Source: Poseidonibacter antarcticus
GTDB lineage: Bacteria > Campylobacterota > Campylobacteria > Campylobacterales > Arcobacteraceae
Assembly: GCF_003667345.1 (NCBI RefSeq)
Contig: NZ_RCWF01000011.1
Coordinates: forward strand, 49,951 to 86,034
Reading direction: 5' to 3'
DNA: 36,084 bases
In this document: piece after piece, positions 26,305 through 35,084 of the stretch
Position numbering within the stretch: the first letter of the stretch is position 1
Layout: every line of letters begins with the position of its first letter
Position numbers and translations under genes: made by a program
Notes under the pieces: model-generated
Told to the model about the DNA's origin: nothing
Seen by the model: the letters and a program-made list of their open reading frames with translations, nothing else
The model's database searches: none

Positions 26305-27024
26305 CTAATTATCTAAACCAATATTTATATATTTTCTTACTTTTTTTATTTCATCTAAATCAATTTCTTGAATTATCATCTCTTTTTCATCATCTTTATT
26401 TACATTTCCAAATGGTGAAATAATTGCACTTCCTTTTCCCATATTAAAATCAGCACTATTTGAAGCAATCACAAAACATTGATTTATTAAAGCAAGAGAT
26501 TTTGAAATAGTTTCATAATGATCTTTTCTTTTTATTCCCCACATTGAAGGATTTAAAATAATATCAGCACCTTTTACTTTTTGCCAAAGTTGGGGAAATC
26601 TTAACTCAAAGCAAATTAGTGTTGCAATTTTTATTCCATTTATTTCAATTATTTTAATATCTTCTTTTTTTCCTACTGTAAAATACTCGTGTTCATTTCC
26701 TAAAGGAAAGAGTTTGACTTTTGATTGAGTATGAATTACTTCTTGTTTATCAAAAATATGAAGTGTATTATAAAACTTTCCATTTTCTTCTGTAATTAAT
26801 GTTAAGGCTATTGTTTTATTTATAGCTAATTGTTTTATTTGTTCAATTGCTTTAATAGAAAATTCTGCTGCTTCTTGCATTTTGTCATAGCAAAAACCAC
26901 TTAGTGCAATTTCAGGAGCTAGGATAATTGAATCTTGTGGAGCTTTTGTTATTAAATCTTTTAAATGTTTTAGATTCTTTGAAAAATCTTCATCTGTTTT
27001 AATTTGTAGTGATACTAAGTTCAT
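26305..27024 (-). CDS. Carbon-nitrogen hydrolase (nitrilase superfamily)
   Basis: A 239-residue cytosolic amidase-type enzyme with the Glu-Lys-Cys triad: Glu38 (LAPEIALSG), Lys102 (SKVKLFP) and Cys138 (LICFELRFPQLW). The CxELRFP context resembles the omega-amidase group (YafV/Nit2), which deaminates keto-acid amides such as alpha-ketoglutaramate, but other small amidases look alike and the substrate is not certain. The ATG at 27024 has an AGGAAA SD and lies 26 bp inside the end of the upstream phosphomutase gene, so the two are translated from one message. Confidence 0.85.
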   Translation of the reverse strand: MNLVSLQIKTDEDFSKNLKHLKDLITKAPQDSIILAPEIALSGFCYDKMQEAAEFSIKAIEQIKQLAINKTIALTLITEENGKFYNTLHIFDKQEVIHTQSKVKLFPLGNEHEYFTVGKKEDIKIIEINGIKIATLICFELRFPQLWQKVKGADIILNPSMWGIKRKDHYETISKSLALINQCFVIASNSADFNMGKGSAIISPFGNVNKDDEKEMIIQEIDLDEIKKVRKYINIGLDN

Positions 27025-28408
27025 TTATTTCCTTTTTTATTAATCTTTCTAGGGCATTTTGATATGTTTTAGCTGTTGCATAAGAGCTTGCTTCATATTT
27101 TGTCACAAGTATTGGATTTGTATTTGATGCTCTTACTAATGCCCAACCATATTCAAAGTTAATTCTAAGACCATCAACTTTTATAATATTTTTTATAATT
27201 GGAAAATCTCTATTTTTTTTCTTTAGTGATTTTTCTATTTCTTTTATAAGTGGGAATTTATCTTCTTCTTTTACTTCTATTTCAATATTAGAACTTGTAT
27301 ATATCTTTGGAAGTGAATCTATCTCTTCATCTATATTCATTCCTGATTGGATTAATTCTAATACTCTAAATGTTGCATAAATTGCATCATCATAACCATA
27401 ATATCTATCATTAAAAAATATATGCCCTGAAACCTCAGCTGCTAAATCAGCGTTTAATTCCTGAAGCTTTAATCGTAAGTTTGAATATCCAGTTTTATTC
27501 ATAACAGAAGTTCCATGAGTATTAATTTCATCAAAAACATTCTGTGAGTATGTAACCTCTCCTATTATTACAGGATTTTTCATAGTTTTAGAAAATAAAA
27601 AAGCTAAAATATCACCTTTAATATTATGCTTTTGTGTTAGAACTGCAATTCTATCTGCATCACCATCATAAGCAAAACCATAATGACAATCATCTTTTAA
27701 AAGGCTTTTCAAATCTTTTAAGTTTTTTTCATTACTTGGGTCTGGGTGATGATTTGGAAAATCACCATCTGGTTTTGTATATAAAGCTTTATAGTTTAGA
27801 TTTAGTTTATCAAATATTTTTGTAATAACTGTATTTGCCATACCGTTTCCACAATCTATTACAAATTTTGTAGGAAAGTCTTTTAAATGTGAGAATTGTT
27901 TAATCATATAATCTATATATAAAGTTTTTGCATCAACTTTAATAAAGTTATGATTATCAAGAATTTCTATACTTTCATTTGTCTTTATATCTTCAAAAAG
28001 CTTGATTAAATCATCTGCAAAGTATGGTTGATTTTGTATTGTAGTTTTAAAGCCATTATATTTTTTTGCATTGTGGCTACCTGTTATCATAATTGAAGCA
28101 TCAGGTTTAATTTGTGTATTATCTATACTAAACTCTTGATATGAAGCAAAATAATTAACACCAGTTGCTACAAGTCCAATATTTAATACTTTACATCCAG
28201 ATTTATTAAGTCCTGAAATCAAAGATTCAAAAAGCATATAAGAGTGTTTTCTAATATCATAGCCTACAACAATATACGCTTGCTTCTTTGTTCTTCTTTG
28301 TATTTCTAAACCTAAGTAATACCCTATTAGTTTAGTATTATGGCTATTTAATTCTTTTGGGACAATACCTCTAATATCATATTGTCTAAATATTGATTGA
28401 TTTATCAC
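26999..28408 (-). CDS. Phosphomannomutase/phosphoglucomutase (AlgC/ManB type)
   Basis: The enzyme interconverts hexose 6-phosphate and 1-phosphate for sugar-nucleotide synthesis feeding surface polysaccharides. All four active-site segments are present: the phosphoserine loop TGSHNAKKYNG (Ser111), the metal loop DGDADR (248-253), the sugar loop VSGHIFFNDRYYGYDDAIYA, and the phosphate-binding RASNTNP near the C-terminus. At 469 residues it matches Pseudomonas AlgC in size. The start is GTG (28406-28408), immediately after the ogt stop (TAA-GTG). It overlaps the amidase gene by 26 bp. GlmM is excluded by the overall AlgC-like motif set. Confidence 0.92.
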   Translation of the reverse strand: MINQSIFRQYDIRGIVPKELNSHNTKLIGYYLGLEIQRRTKKQAYIVVGYDIRKHSYMLFESLISGLNKSGCKVLNIGLVATGVNYFASYQEFSIDNTQIKPDASIMITGSHNAKKYNGFKTTIQNQPYFADDLIKLFEDIKTNESIEILDNHNFIKVDAKTLYIDYMIKQFSHLKDFPTKFVIDCGNGMANTVITKIFDKLNLNYKALYTKPDGDFPNHHPDPSNEKNLKDLKSLLKDDCHYGFAYDGDADRIAVLTQKHNIKGDILAFLFSKTMKNPVIIGEVTYSQNVFDEINTHGTSVMNKTGYSNLRLKLQELNADLAAEVSGHIFFNDRYYGYDDAIYATFRVLELIQSGMNIDEEIDSLPKIYTSSNIEIEVKEEDKFPLIKEIEKSLKKKNRDFPIIKNIIKVDGLRINFEYGWALVRASNTNPILVTKYEASSYATAKTYQNALERLIKKEINELSITTN

Positions 28409-28954
28409 TTAAACTCTTTTACTTTCTAAATCTAATAAAAAAGCTTTTGCTTTTTCTCCTCCTGCATATACATTAGTACTTTGATCATCTTTTTGGATTC
28501 TATGACAAGGAACTATAATATTTAACATATTTTGTGCCAGTGGACTTTCAATTGCCTTAGCTGTTGCTCTTTGTGTTTGTAAGCTATCAATCTTTGAAGC
28601 AAATGTAGAAAAACTCTGTGTAGTACCATAGGGTATATTTAATAACTCTTTCCATACTTCTATTTGAAATGTTGAACCTAAAAATTGCATTGGTAATTCA
28701 AAGCTTGTTCTTTTTTTATTAAAATATTCATCAAGCTGAACTCTTAGCATATCAAAGTATTCACACTCTGCTGGAATAACATCAGTATCAAAACTCTTTT
28801 TTAAAATATCAATTCTAGCTTCTATATTAAAAGGTGTAAAGTAACAAAGCATTACAATTCCTTTTTTTGAAGCAGCTGCAAACATTTGACCAAATGGAGT
28901 ATCTATTGTAGTTGTTAGTATTATTTCTTTTGTCTTTGTTTTATATTCTCTCAT
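28409..28954 (-). CDS. ogt: Methylated-DNA-protein-cysteine methyltransferase (Ogt type)
   Basis: The protein transfers the alkyl group from O6-alkylguanine to its own cysteine. The acceptor is Cys150 in IVPCHRI, and WKELLNIPYGTTQSF gives the helix-turn-helix entry. The tail after PCHR differs from the usual GxLxGYxxG pattern (NVYAGGEKAKAFLL). It ends directly at the GTG of the phosphomutase gene, forming a three-gene minus-strand run. No clear SD precedes the ATG; a TAAAAT about 7 bases before it suggests a possible leaderless start, with a second -10 candidate (TATAAC) further up. Confidence 0.9.
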   Translation of the reverse strand: MREYKTKTKEIILTTTIDTPFGQMFAAASKKGIVMLCYFTPFNIEARIDILKKSFDTDVIPAECEYFDMLRVQLDEYFNKKRTSFELPMQFLGSTFQIEVWKELLNIPYGTTQSFSTFASKIDSLQTQRATAKAIESPLAQNMLNIIVPCHRIQKDDQSTNVYAGGEKAKAFLLDLESKRV

Positions 28955-28983
28955 AAGTGAATTTTATCATAAAGAAAATAAGT

Positions 28984-28989
28984 TATAAT
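28984..28989 (+). promoter_or_regulatory. -10 box for the glycohydrolase/two-component cluster
   Basis: Perfect TATAAT; the central TTATAA is palindromic, so the divergent ogt gene could use the same spot. Leader to the ATG at 29048 is about 50 nt. Confidence 0.5.
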
Positions 28990-29047
28990 GATTTATTAAA
29001 TAAATAAGATTAAAAATATTAAGAATATTAAAACTAGGAATACATAT

Positions 29048-30124
29048 ATGAATACGCAATTAAAACAAGAATTAGATGATAAAAAATTAAAAGGTGCATT
29101 TTTTGGTGCAATCGTTGGTGATGCTTTATGTTTAGGTTCACACTATGAGTATGATGCAAAAAAGATATATGAAGCTTATGGACAAAAACCAATAGAAAAG
29201 TTTATGAGTCCTGGTGAAATGATGGGAGGAGAAACTCACGGTATTGGTTGGGGTCAAAGAAACTATCATCCAGGAAAAAGTGCAGGAGGAACTACAGATT
29301 ATGGTGATTATAATATCTTAGTTTTAGAACACCTAGCAAGTATTGCAAATCCTCCTAGAGCTTTTGAAGTAGCACCTATGCTTCCACATTGGATGAATAG
29401 ATTAGAACACTCTTGGGGTTCATGGATTTGTACTATGACAAAAGAGACATACTCTCAAGTTAAAAATGGAACAGCTGTTGAGTATCTTGGCGGTATTTCA
29501 AATGCAACAGCAATAAGACACGTGGCAGCTCACTCATACTATGAAACAGAAGAAGAGATAGTTGATGTTGCAAGAAAAGCTATGTTTACACATAAGGACT
29601 TTTATGCTCTTGGTGGTGGTGAGTTTTTTGCTCGCGTTACTCATAGAGTTTTAAGAGGTGAAGAGCCAAGGTCTGCAATTGAAGATGTTGCAATTTTAAT
29701 GGGTGGTTTCTTTGAAGAAAAAACAAAACAAGCAATTGAGAAATATGAAGAAGCTACAAATCCTCAAAGTGATTTATCAAAAGAGTTATTTTGTGATGAT
29801 TTAGCAATTACTTCAATGGCAAGACTTTGGGATATTGGAAGAAGTGAGCCTATTAAAGTAGGAAAAGCTAGTCCAACTGAAGGAACAATGCCTGGAAGTA
29901 TTTACTTTATACTAAAATATGCAAACGAAAAAGATGGTCTTAAAAAAGCCCTACAAGCAAATGCAATGGTAGGTGGAGATAATGCCTCAAGAGCAATTGC
30001 AATTGGAATGGTATTAGGTGCATATTTTGGTGTTGATGCAATTCCTAATGAATGGAAAGAGACTTTGGATCAATGGGATTATTGTGAGAACTTATTAAAT
30101 AAATTGCCTTTATTACAAAAGTAG
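29048..30124 (+). CDS. ADP-ribosylglycohydrolase-family (DraG/crystallin J1-like) protein
   Basis: Members remove ADP-ribose from proteins or small molecules using two metal ions. The protein (358 aa, cytosolic) keeps the overall layout: GAFFGAIVGDALCLGSHYEY at the start, TTDYGD (82-87) where DraG has TDDT, and GGDNAS (309-314) where DraG has GGDTDT. Two metal ligands therefore look altered, and the next Asp positions (Asp84, Asp87, Asp311) would have to serve. J1-type relatives show comparable changes. An AGGA SD supports the start. The response regulator begins 16 bp after the stop and the kinase overlaps it, suggesting one operon. Activity and target are unknown. Confidence 0.82.
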   Translation: MNTQLKQELDDKKLKGAFFGAIVGDALCLGSHYEYDAKKIYEAYGQKPIEKFMSPGEMMGGETHGIGWGQRNYHPGKSAGGTTDYGDYNILVLEHLASIANPPRAFEVAPMLPHWMNRLEHSWGSWICTMTKETYSQVKNGTAVEYLGGISNATAIRHVAAHSYYETEEEIVDVARKAMFTHKDFYALGGGEFFARVTHRVLRGEEPRSAIEDVAILMGGFFEEKTKQAIEKYEEATNPQSDLSKELFCDDLAITSMARLWDIGRSEPIKVGKASPTEGTMPGSIYFILKYANEKDGLKKALQANAMVGGDNASRAIAIGMVLGAYFGVDAIPNEWKETLDQWDYCENLLNKLPLLQK

Positions 30125-30140
30125 TATTAAGTAGTACAAA

Positions 30141-30830
30141 ATGAACAAACACTTAAATGACAAAATAAAAGTACTCTATGTAGAAGATGATGAAGTTGCT
30201 AGAGAAAATGGTATAGAGTACTTAGAAAACTATTTTAAGAATATATATGAAGCAGGTGATGCTTTAAGTGCATTAAGGCTTTATGAAAAGCATCAACCTC
30301 ATCTAATCATTACAGATATTCAAATGCCAAAATTAAATGGTTTGGAGTTTATTCAAAGAATTAGACAAAATGATAAGAAAGTACAAGTGATTGTAATATC
30401 TGCTTTTTCACATAAAGACTATTTGTTTAAAGCAATAGAACTGCAACTTGTAAAGTATTTGATTAAACCAGTTAAAGAAAATGAGTTTGAAGAAGCTTTG
30501 AATTTATGTATAGAGAGTATTACAAATAACACTTCTAATATTTATACTTTAAATGATGAATGTACCTTTGATATTTTTAATCATACACTAGTATACAAAA
30601 ATGAAATTGTTAAACTACGAACAAAAGAGATAGACTTTCTAACTCTTTTACTTACAAATAAAAATAGATATGTATCTTATAGTGAAATAGAAAACTATGT
30701 ATGGAATGATAGTGTTATGAGTAAAGATGCTTTAAAGACTTTAGTTAAGAATATAAAAACTAAAATTCCAAAAGAGCTAATATCAAATCTATCAGGAACT
30801 GGATATAAAATTGAATACGCTCATATATGA
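30141..30830 (+). CDS. Response regulator, OmpR/PhoB type
   Basis: A 229-residue two-component regulator. The receiver domain has the acidic pocket (Glu15, Asp16, Asp17), phosphoacceptor Asp59 (ITDIQMP), the switch Ser88 and Lys109 (YLIKPV). The C-terminal half is a winged helix of the OmpR type (LRTKEIDFLTLLL, SYSEIENYVW, GTGYKIEY), so it should bind DNA. It ends 20 bp inside the kinase ORF, which is therefore co-translated and almost certainly the cognate sensor. No target promoter could be named. Confidence 0.92.
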   Translation: MNKHLNDKIKVLYVEDDEVARENGIEYLENYFKNIYEAGDALSALRLYEKHQPHLIITDIQMPKLNGLEFIQRIRQNDKKVQVIVISAFSHKDYLFKAIELQLVKYLIKPVKENEFEEALNLCIESITNNTSNIYTLNDECTFDIFNHTLVYKNEIVKLRTKEIDFLTLLLTNKNRYVSYSEIENYVWNDSVMSKDALKTLVKNIKTKIPKELISNLSGTGYKIEYAHI

Positions 30831-32142
30831 TTTAAATACAATACTTGTATATGGAATTACCTTTGGTATTTTGATTATGACTATTGTATATACCTTGATT
30901 AGATATATATACTCAAAAGAGATGTTTTATATTAGTTATTGTTTTATGCAAGTTTTCTCTTTAGTATATATAGTGGTATATAGTAAGCTTTTTTCTATAA
31001 GTTCAGTTTTTCAAGAATTAGCTTTAGGTTTTGCAAGTTTGAGTGCTATAGTATTTGCTATATCTTTTTATGAAGGCAAGTTTTTCCCTAAGATGAGAAA
31101 CTTTAAAGAGTTAGTATTTAACACCCTACTTTTTAATCTTGTAATATTAAGTGCTTTTTACCACTATATGCTTTTTGAGTATTTACCTTATAGTATAATA
31201 TATGCAATTTTATTTGTATCAATTATTTTTAATTTGAAACAAGAATTTAAACCTACTGTTATATATGTTCTTGGTTGGTCTGCTTTATGTTTTATATTGT
31301 TTGTAATAGACTTTAAAAGCGTTTATATACAAAGTGGATATATGGATTTAGTTTTATTAGTTTTTGGTATAGAAGCGATTCTTTTTACTATATCAGTTGC
31401 CTATAGATATAATAATCTAAAAATACAAAGTAAATCTTATGAAGATATGTTATTACAACAATCAAGATTAGCAAAATCAGGTGAAATGATTGGAAATATT
31501 ACTCATCAATTTAGACAGCCATTGAATAACTTATCGTATATATTGATGAACTTAAAAAAACGCTTTGAAAAGCAAAATCTTGATGAGGTATATTTTGAGA
31601 AAAAAATCACACAAGCAAATAGCCAGTTACAGTTTTTATCAAAAACTATTGATGACTTTAAAGAGTTTTACACTCCTTCAAAACAAAAAGAAAACTTTAG
31701 TGTTAAAGAGTCAATATTAAGTTGTCTTACAATACTTGATTCAAATTTAAAAAAGAAAAATATTAATTTAGAGTTTAATATAAATACAGATGAAAATATT
31801 AAAATATTTGGAGTTAAAAATGAACTTTCACAAGTAGTACTTGCAATTGTATCAAATGCAAGTGATGCTTTAAGTAATACAGAAAAACCAAATATAAAAA
31901 TAGATATTAGCTCTAGCAATGCTGAGGTTATAATTAGTATTGAAGATAATGCTGGCGGAATAAATAAAAAGAATTTAGGTAAAATTTTCGAGCCATATTT
32001 TACTACAAAGATTGATGGTTCTGGAATTGGTCTTTATTTATCAAAGTTAATTATTGAAGAGAGTTTTGAAGGAAGAATTGAAGTAGAAAACAAAAAAGAG
32101 GGAGCAGTTTTCACCCTCTTTTTTGAGAAATCATTTGACTAA
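30811..32142 (+). CDS. Sensor histidine kinase with multi-pass membrane sensor
   Basis: About seven hydrophobic helices (residues 8 to 195) with very short loops make up the sensor, like the membrane part of 7TMR-DISM proteins but without an extracellular domain. A coiled linker leads to the dimerisation domain with His232 (ITHQFRQPLNNL). The ATPase domain has an N-box (VLAIVSNASDAL), a G1 box (IEDNAGGI), the FEPYFTTK F box and a final GSGIGLYLSK. The start is TTG at 30811 because the regulator's reading frame contains it and no ATG suits; the overlap is 20 bp. The membrane-buried sensor suggests a lipid-soluble or membrane-state signal, which is inference. It overlaps ccoG by 4 bp at the stop. 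Confidence 0.9.
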   Translation: MNTLIYDLNTILVYGITFGILIMTIVYTLIRYIYSKEMFYISYCFMQVFSLVYIVVYSKLFSISSVFQELALGFASLSAIVFAISFYEGKFFPKMRNFKELVFNTLLFNLVILSAFYHYMLFEYLPYSIIYAILFVSIIFNLKQEFKPTVIYVLGWSALCFILFVIDFKSVYIQSGYMDLVLLVFGIEAILFTISVAYRYNNLKIQSKSYEDMLLQQSRLAKSGEMIGNITHQFRQPLNNLSYILMNLKKRFEKQNLDEVYFEKKITQANSQLQFLSKTIDDFKEFYTPSKQKENFSVKESILSCLTILDSNLKKKNINLEFNINTDENIKIFGVKNELSQVVLAIVSNASDALSNTEKPNIKIDISSSNAEVIISIEDNAGGINKKNLGKIFEPYFTTKIDGSGIGLYLSKLIIEESFEGRIEVENKKEGAVFTLFFEKSFD

Positions 32143-33485
32143 TCTTTTATTAAGTCGTTTCTTGGATAAATAAATGCTAGTTCTCTTTGTAAAGTAATCT
32201 TTTTATCTTCAAGTGCTCTTGCAATTAGTTTTATTTTTAATGGTGTGTCTTTCTTATCTGATAAATAAAGTCTTTTTTTAGTCTCTATAATTAGAATCTT
32301 TTTTATTCTTTTATTAGCAGCTAAACTAAAGGGCTTAAATCTTTTTATTCTAAAGTTTTCTTTATCCTCTAAACTTAAATCAAAAGTATATGTTTTATCT
32401 TGCGTATTTTGAAATGTTAAAATATAATTATTAGAAACTTTTGCATTTTCTTTAATATTATAAAGCTTAGTAGTCTTATTTATATTTAGTAAAAAGTATT
32501 CTTTTTTTGAAGCAAAAACTCCAGCTAAAATAACACATAATAAAAGTGAAATAAAATATGTAACATTTCTTTTTGTAAGAAGTCTTGATATTCTTTTATT
32601 TATAACACTATTTGTACTTCCCCAGTTGATTAATGATTTTTTACCAAGTTTTCCCATTACTGTAGTACATGCATCAGAACATTCTAAACAGTTTATACAC
32701 TCAACTTGTAAACCTTTTCTAATATCAATATTTGTAGGACAAATTTTCACACAAGCTTCACACGTTGTACACTCTTCATTTGCTTTCCATTCTTTCATTT
32801 TGAAAATAGATTTTTCATTATTTACAAAAACATTTCCACCTCTTGAAGTATCATATACAACTTGTTTTGTGTCATCGTCATATAAAACAGATTGTATTCT
32901 AGAATATGGACAAATATAAACACAGAAGTTTTCTTTCATAAATACAATATCAAAAACTAAAAACATTGCAATTGAGATTATAAATATAATCATAAATGAA
33001 TGATTAGCAGGATCTTGAATATAAACAAAAAAATCTTCAGGAGGAACAAAATACCACATAAAGTTTGTAGCAATAATAGTTGAAATAATAATCCAAAGAA
33101 AAATAGATATATATTTTTTCAGTTGATTTGATTTTTTTGAATAATCAATATCTTTTTGTTTGTTTTTAATTCTTCTAATATCTAAAATAGTACTCTCAAT
33201 TAAATCTCTATAAATAGTTCTAAAGATTGTTTGAGGACATGACCATCCACACCAAACTCTACCAAAAATAGTAGTCATAGCAAAAATACCAATAAATAAA
33301 AACATTAGTAAAAATGGCATAACATAAAGTTCATTTACATTATAAACAAAGCCTAAGATATGAAATTGTAATTTATCAAATGATAAAAGTAACATATGAT
33401 TACCATCAATTGTAATAAAAGGTATTACTAGCGTAAATGCAGTGATGAATAGATATGTGAGGTATCTTTTTTTAGTATAAGACAT
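32139..33485 (-). CDS. ccoG: Cytochrome c oxidase accessory protein CcoG (FixG/RdxA family)
   Basis: CcoG is a membrane iron-sulfur protein needed for copper loading and assembly of cbb3 oxidase. The 448-residue protein has N-terminal membrane helices, the conserved GRVWCGWSCPQTIF (about 75-88) and ENFCVYICPYSR (about 185-196) loops, and two ferredoxin-type [4Fe-4S] motifs: Cys239/242/245/249 and Cys263/266/269/273. Hydrophobic helices and an Ig-like C-terminal domain follow. No ccoNOPQ genes are in the window, so it stands apart from the oxidase operon. It lies downstream of the diguanylate cyclase gene on the same strand. Its SD (GGAG) and start codon are locked in a long hairpin (33484-33517). 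Confidence 0.94.
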   Translation of the reverse strand: MSYTKKRYLTYLFITAFTLVIPFITIDGNHMLLLSFDKLQFHILGFVYNVNELYVMPFLLMFLFIGIFAMTTIFGRVWCGWSCPQTIFRTIYRDLIESTILDIRRIKNKQKDIDYSKKSNQLKKYISIFLWIIISTIIATNFMWYFVPPEDFFVYIQDPANHSFMIIFIISIAMFLVFDIVFMKENFCVYICPYSRIQSVLYDDDTKQVVYDTSRGGNVFVNNEKSIFKMKEWKANEECTTCEACVKICPTNIDIRKGLQVECINCLECSDACTTVMGKLGKKSLINWGSTNSVINKRISRLLTKRNVTYFISLLLCVILAGVFASKKEYFLLNINKTTKLYNIKENAKVSNNYILTFQNTQDKTYTFDLSLEDKENFRIKRFKPFSLAANKRIKKILIIETKKRLYLSDKKDTPLKIKLIARALEDKKITLQRELAFIYPRNDLIKD

Positions 33486-33517
33486 ATAAACTCCTTTTGT
33501 TTAGTAGGAGTTTATAT
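33484..33517. promoter_or_regulatory. Hairpin pairing the ccoG SD and start codon
   Basis: An 11-bp perfect stem (33484-33494 and 33507-33517) with a 12-nt loop. In the ccoG message the 3' arm holds GGAG (the SD) and runs into the AU of the AUG; the 5' arm has the anti-SD CTCC. On plus, the same repeat is followed by seven T residues (33518-33524 region), the form of a terminator, though no plus-strand gene ends nearby. Confidence 0.6.
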
Positions 33518-33560
33518 TTTTTTGGTGTTCATTTGGTGGTATGTTAAATTTTTAATGAAA

Positions 33561-34991
33561 TTAATAGACTATTTTATTTCTTCCATCTTGTTTTGCTTTA
33601 TATAAATTTTCATCGACTTTTATAAAAAGTTCTTCTATATCTTTTTCATTACTTTTAGTAATGATTCCAACACTAATAGTTATTGGTCTTTTAAGTAATT
33701 CTCTTAAAATTTCATCATTTTTTATTTTTATTCTTAATCTTTCTGCTAATTTATAAGCACTGATATTATTCACTTTTGGAAGAAGTGCTATAAATTCATC
33801 ACCTCCCCATCTTGCAATTAAATCATGTTCTCTAAATGTTCTTTTAAATAAATTTGAAACTCTAACTAGAACTTTATCACCTACTAAATGTCCAAATTCA
33901 TCATTAATTCTTTTAAAATTATCTATATCAAATAAAATAAGAGTTAAATCTTCTTTACTTGAATCAAAAATATTTTTAAAAGCTTTATCAAAATTATTTC
34001 TATTATTTAATGACGTTAATTTGTCTGTAGATGCGAATTTATGAAGAGTATTTTGATTATTATTTATATAATAAATGATTAATATCATTATGATAACAAT
34101 GATAATTGTAAACATTAGAATATTTAAATAAAAAGTATTTTCAATTTCTTGTGTAAATTGTTCTTCGGTTGCTTCAACACATAAATATAAATCTAATTCT
34201 TCTATAAATCTTATATTCATGATATAGTTTTTACCATCTTTTACATACTCTTGTGTTGTTTTATTATTTTGATTAAAATTATTAATTATTGAAGTTATAA
34301 ATTTGGGATTTTTTTCATCAAATGAATTCATATCTTTTGAAGTAATTAATTTTTTCTTTTCTTTACTAAAAAGATAGATATTATGATTATATTTCTTTTT
34401 ATAAACTTTTAATAAATTACTTATATGTGATGTTTGTAAACCAACTCCCACTGCGGCAATAAAATTACCGTTAGAGTCTTTAACTTTATAATTTGTAAAA
34501 ATAGTCATATAATCTTTATAGGCTAAATCAATATCAATATTACTCTCATAAATACCTGTAATATTTTTTAGTCTATAAAACCATTTATCTCTTTGTTCTT
34601 TTTGATTTATTTTTTTTAAAATACCTTTTGAGTAGTAATAATTATTTGTTATATTTGATACTAAAAAACTACTAGAAGTATCGTATTTATTTTTAATTGA
34701 CTCCAAATAAGAAGATATTTCATTTACATTTTTTTCTCCATTTAAAATCCAATTAATCATAAATGTATCTTGCGCCATTAAAGAAGATATTAAATTAGGT
34801 TTTAATAAATCTCTTTGAATCTCAGAATAAATGCTATTACTACTTAAAGGTAAAGATTTATATTTTAGTTCGTCTTTTGTTAAATCAACTGCAATTTTAT
34901 AGCTAAAGTATGAAGTTGTAAAAAAACCTAATAATAAAAGAATACTGATTAAAACAAGAAGTTTATATTTATTAAATATAGAGTTAGACAT
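33561..34991 (-). CDS. Diguanylate cyclase with periplasmic Cache-like sensor
   Basis: A 476-residue membrane protein. One N-terminal helix (about 11-32), a periplasmic sensor of about 250 residues resembling a Cache fold (VKDSNGNFIAAVGVGLQ), a second helix (about 288-308), then a GGDEF domain. GGDEF is intact (396-400, ARWGGDEF) and the inhibitory I-site RxxD (Arg387-Asp390) sits at the canonical five-residue spacing. It should make c-di-GMP with product inhibition. The AAGGAG SD precedes the ATG. The EAL protein at 22197-23630 may oppose it. The ligand cannot be predicted. Confidence 0.9.
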   Translation of the reverse strand: MSNSIFNKYKLLVLISILLLLGFFTTSYFSYKIAVDLTKDELKYKSLPLSSNSIYSEIQRDLLKPNLISSLMAQDTFMINWILNGEKNVNEISSYLESIKNKYDTSSSFLVSNITNNYYYSKGILKKINQKEQRDKWFYRLKNITGIYESNIDIDLAYKDYMTIFTNYKVKDSNGNFIAAVGVGLQTSHISNLLKVYKKKYNHNIYLFSKEKKKLITSKDMNSFDEKNPKFITSIINNFNQNNKTTQEYVKDGKNYIMNIRFIEELDLYLCVEATEEQFTQEIENTFYLNILMFTIIIVIIMILIIYYINNNQNTLHKFASTDKLTSLNNRNNFDKAFKNIFDSSKEDLTLILFDIDNFKRINDEFGHLVGDKVLVRVSNLFKRTFREHDLIARWGGDEFIALLPKVNNISAYKLAERLRIKIKNDEILRELLKRPITISVGIITKSNEKDIEELFIKVDENLYKAKQDGRNKIVY

Positions 34992-35084
34992 TAATTACTC
35001 CTTTTGATATTTAGTTATAGCAAAATATTATTTAATTTTTCTTTTTTATATAGTTTTTTAATTGTTCTTATATTTATTATTTCG

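Noticed and set aside
27634-27825. Histidine-rich plus-strand ORF inside the phosphomutase gene
   Set aside because: It is the antisense shadow of a well-supported gene and has no SD or family signal.
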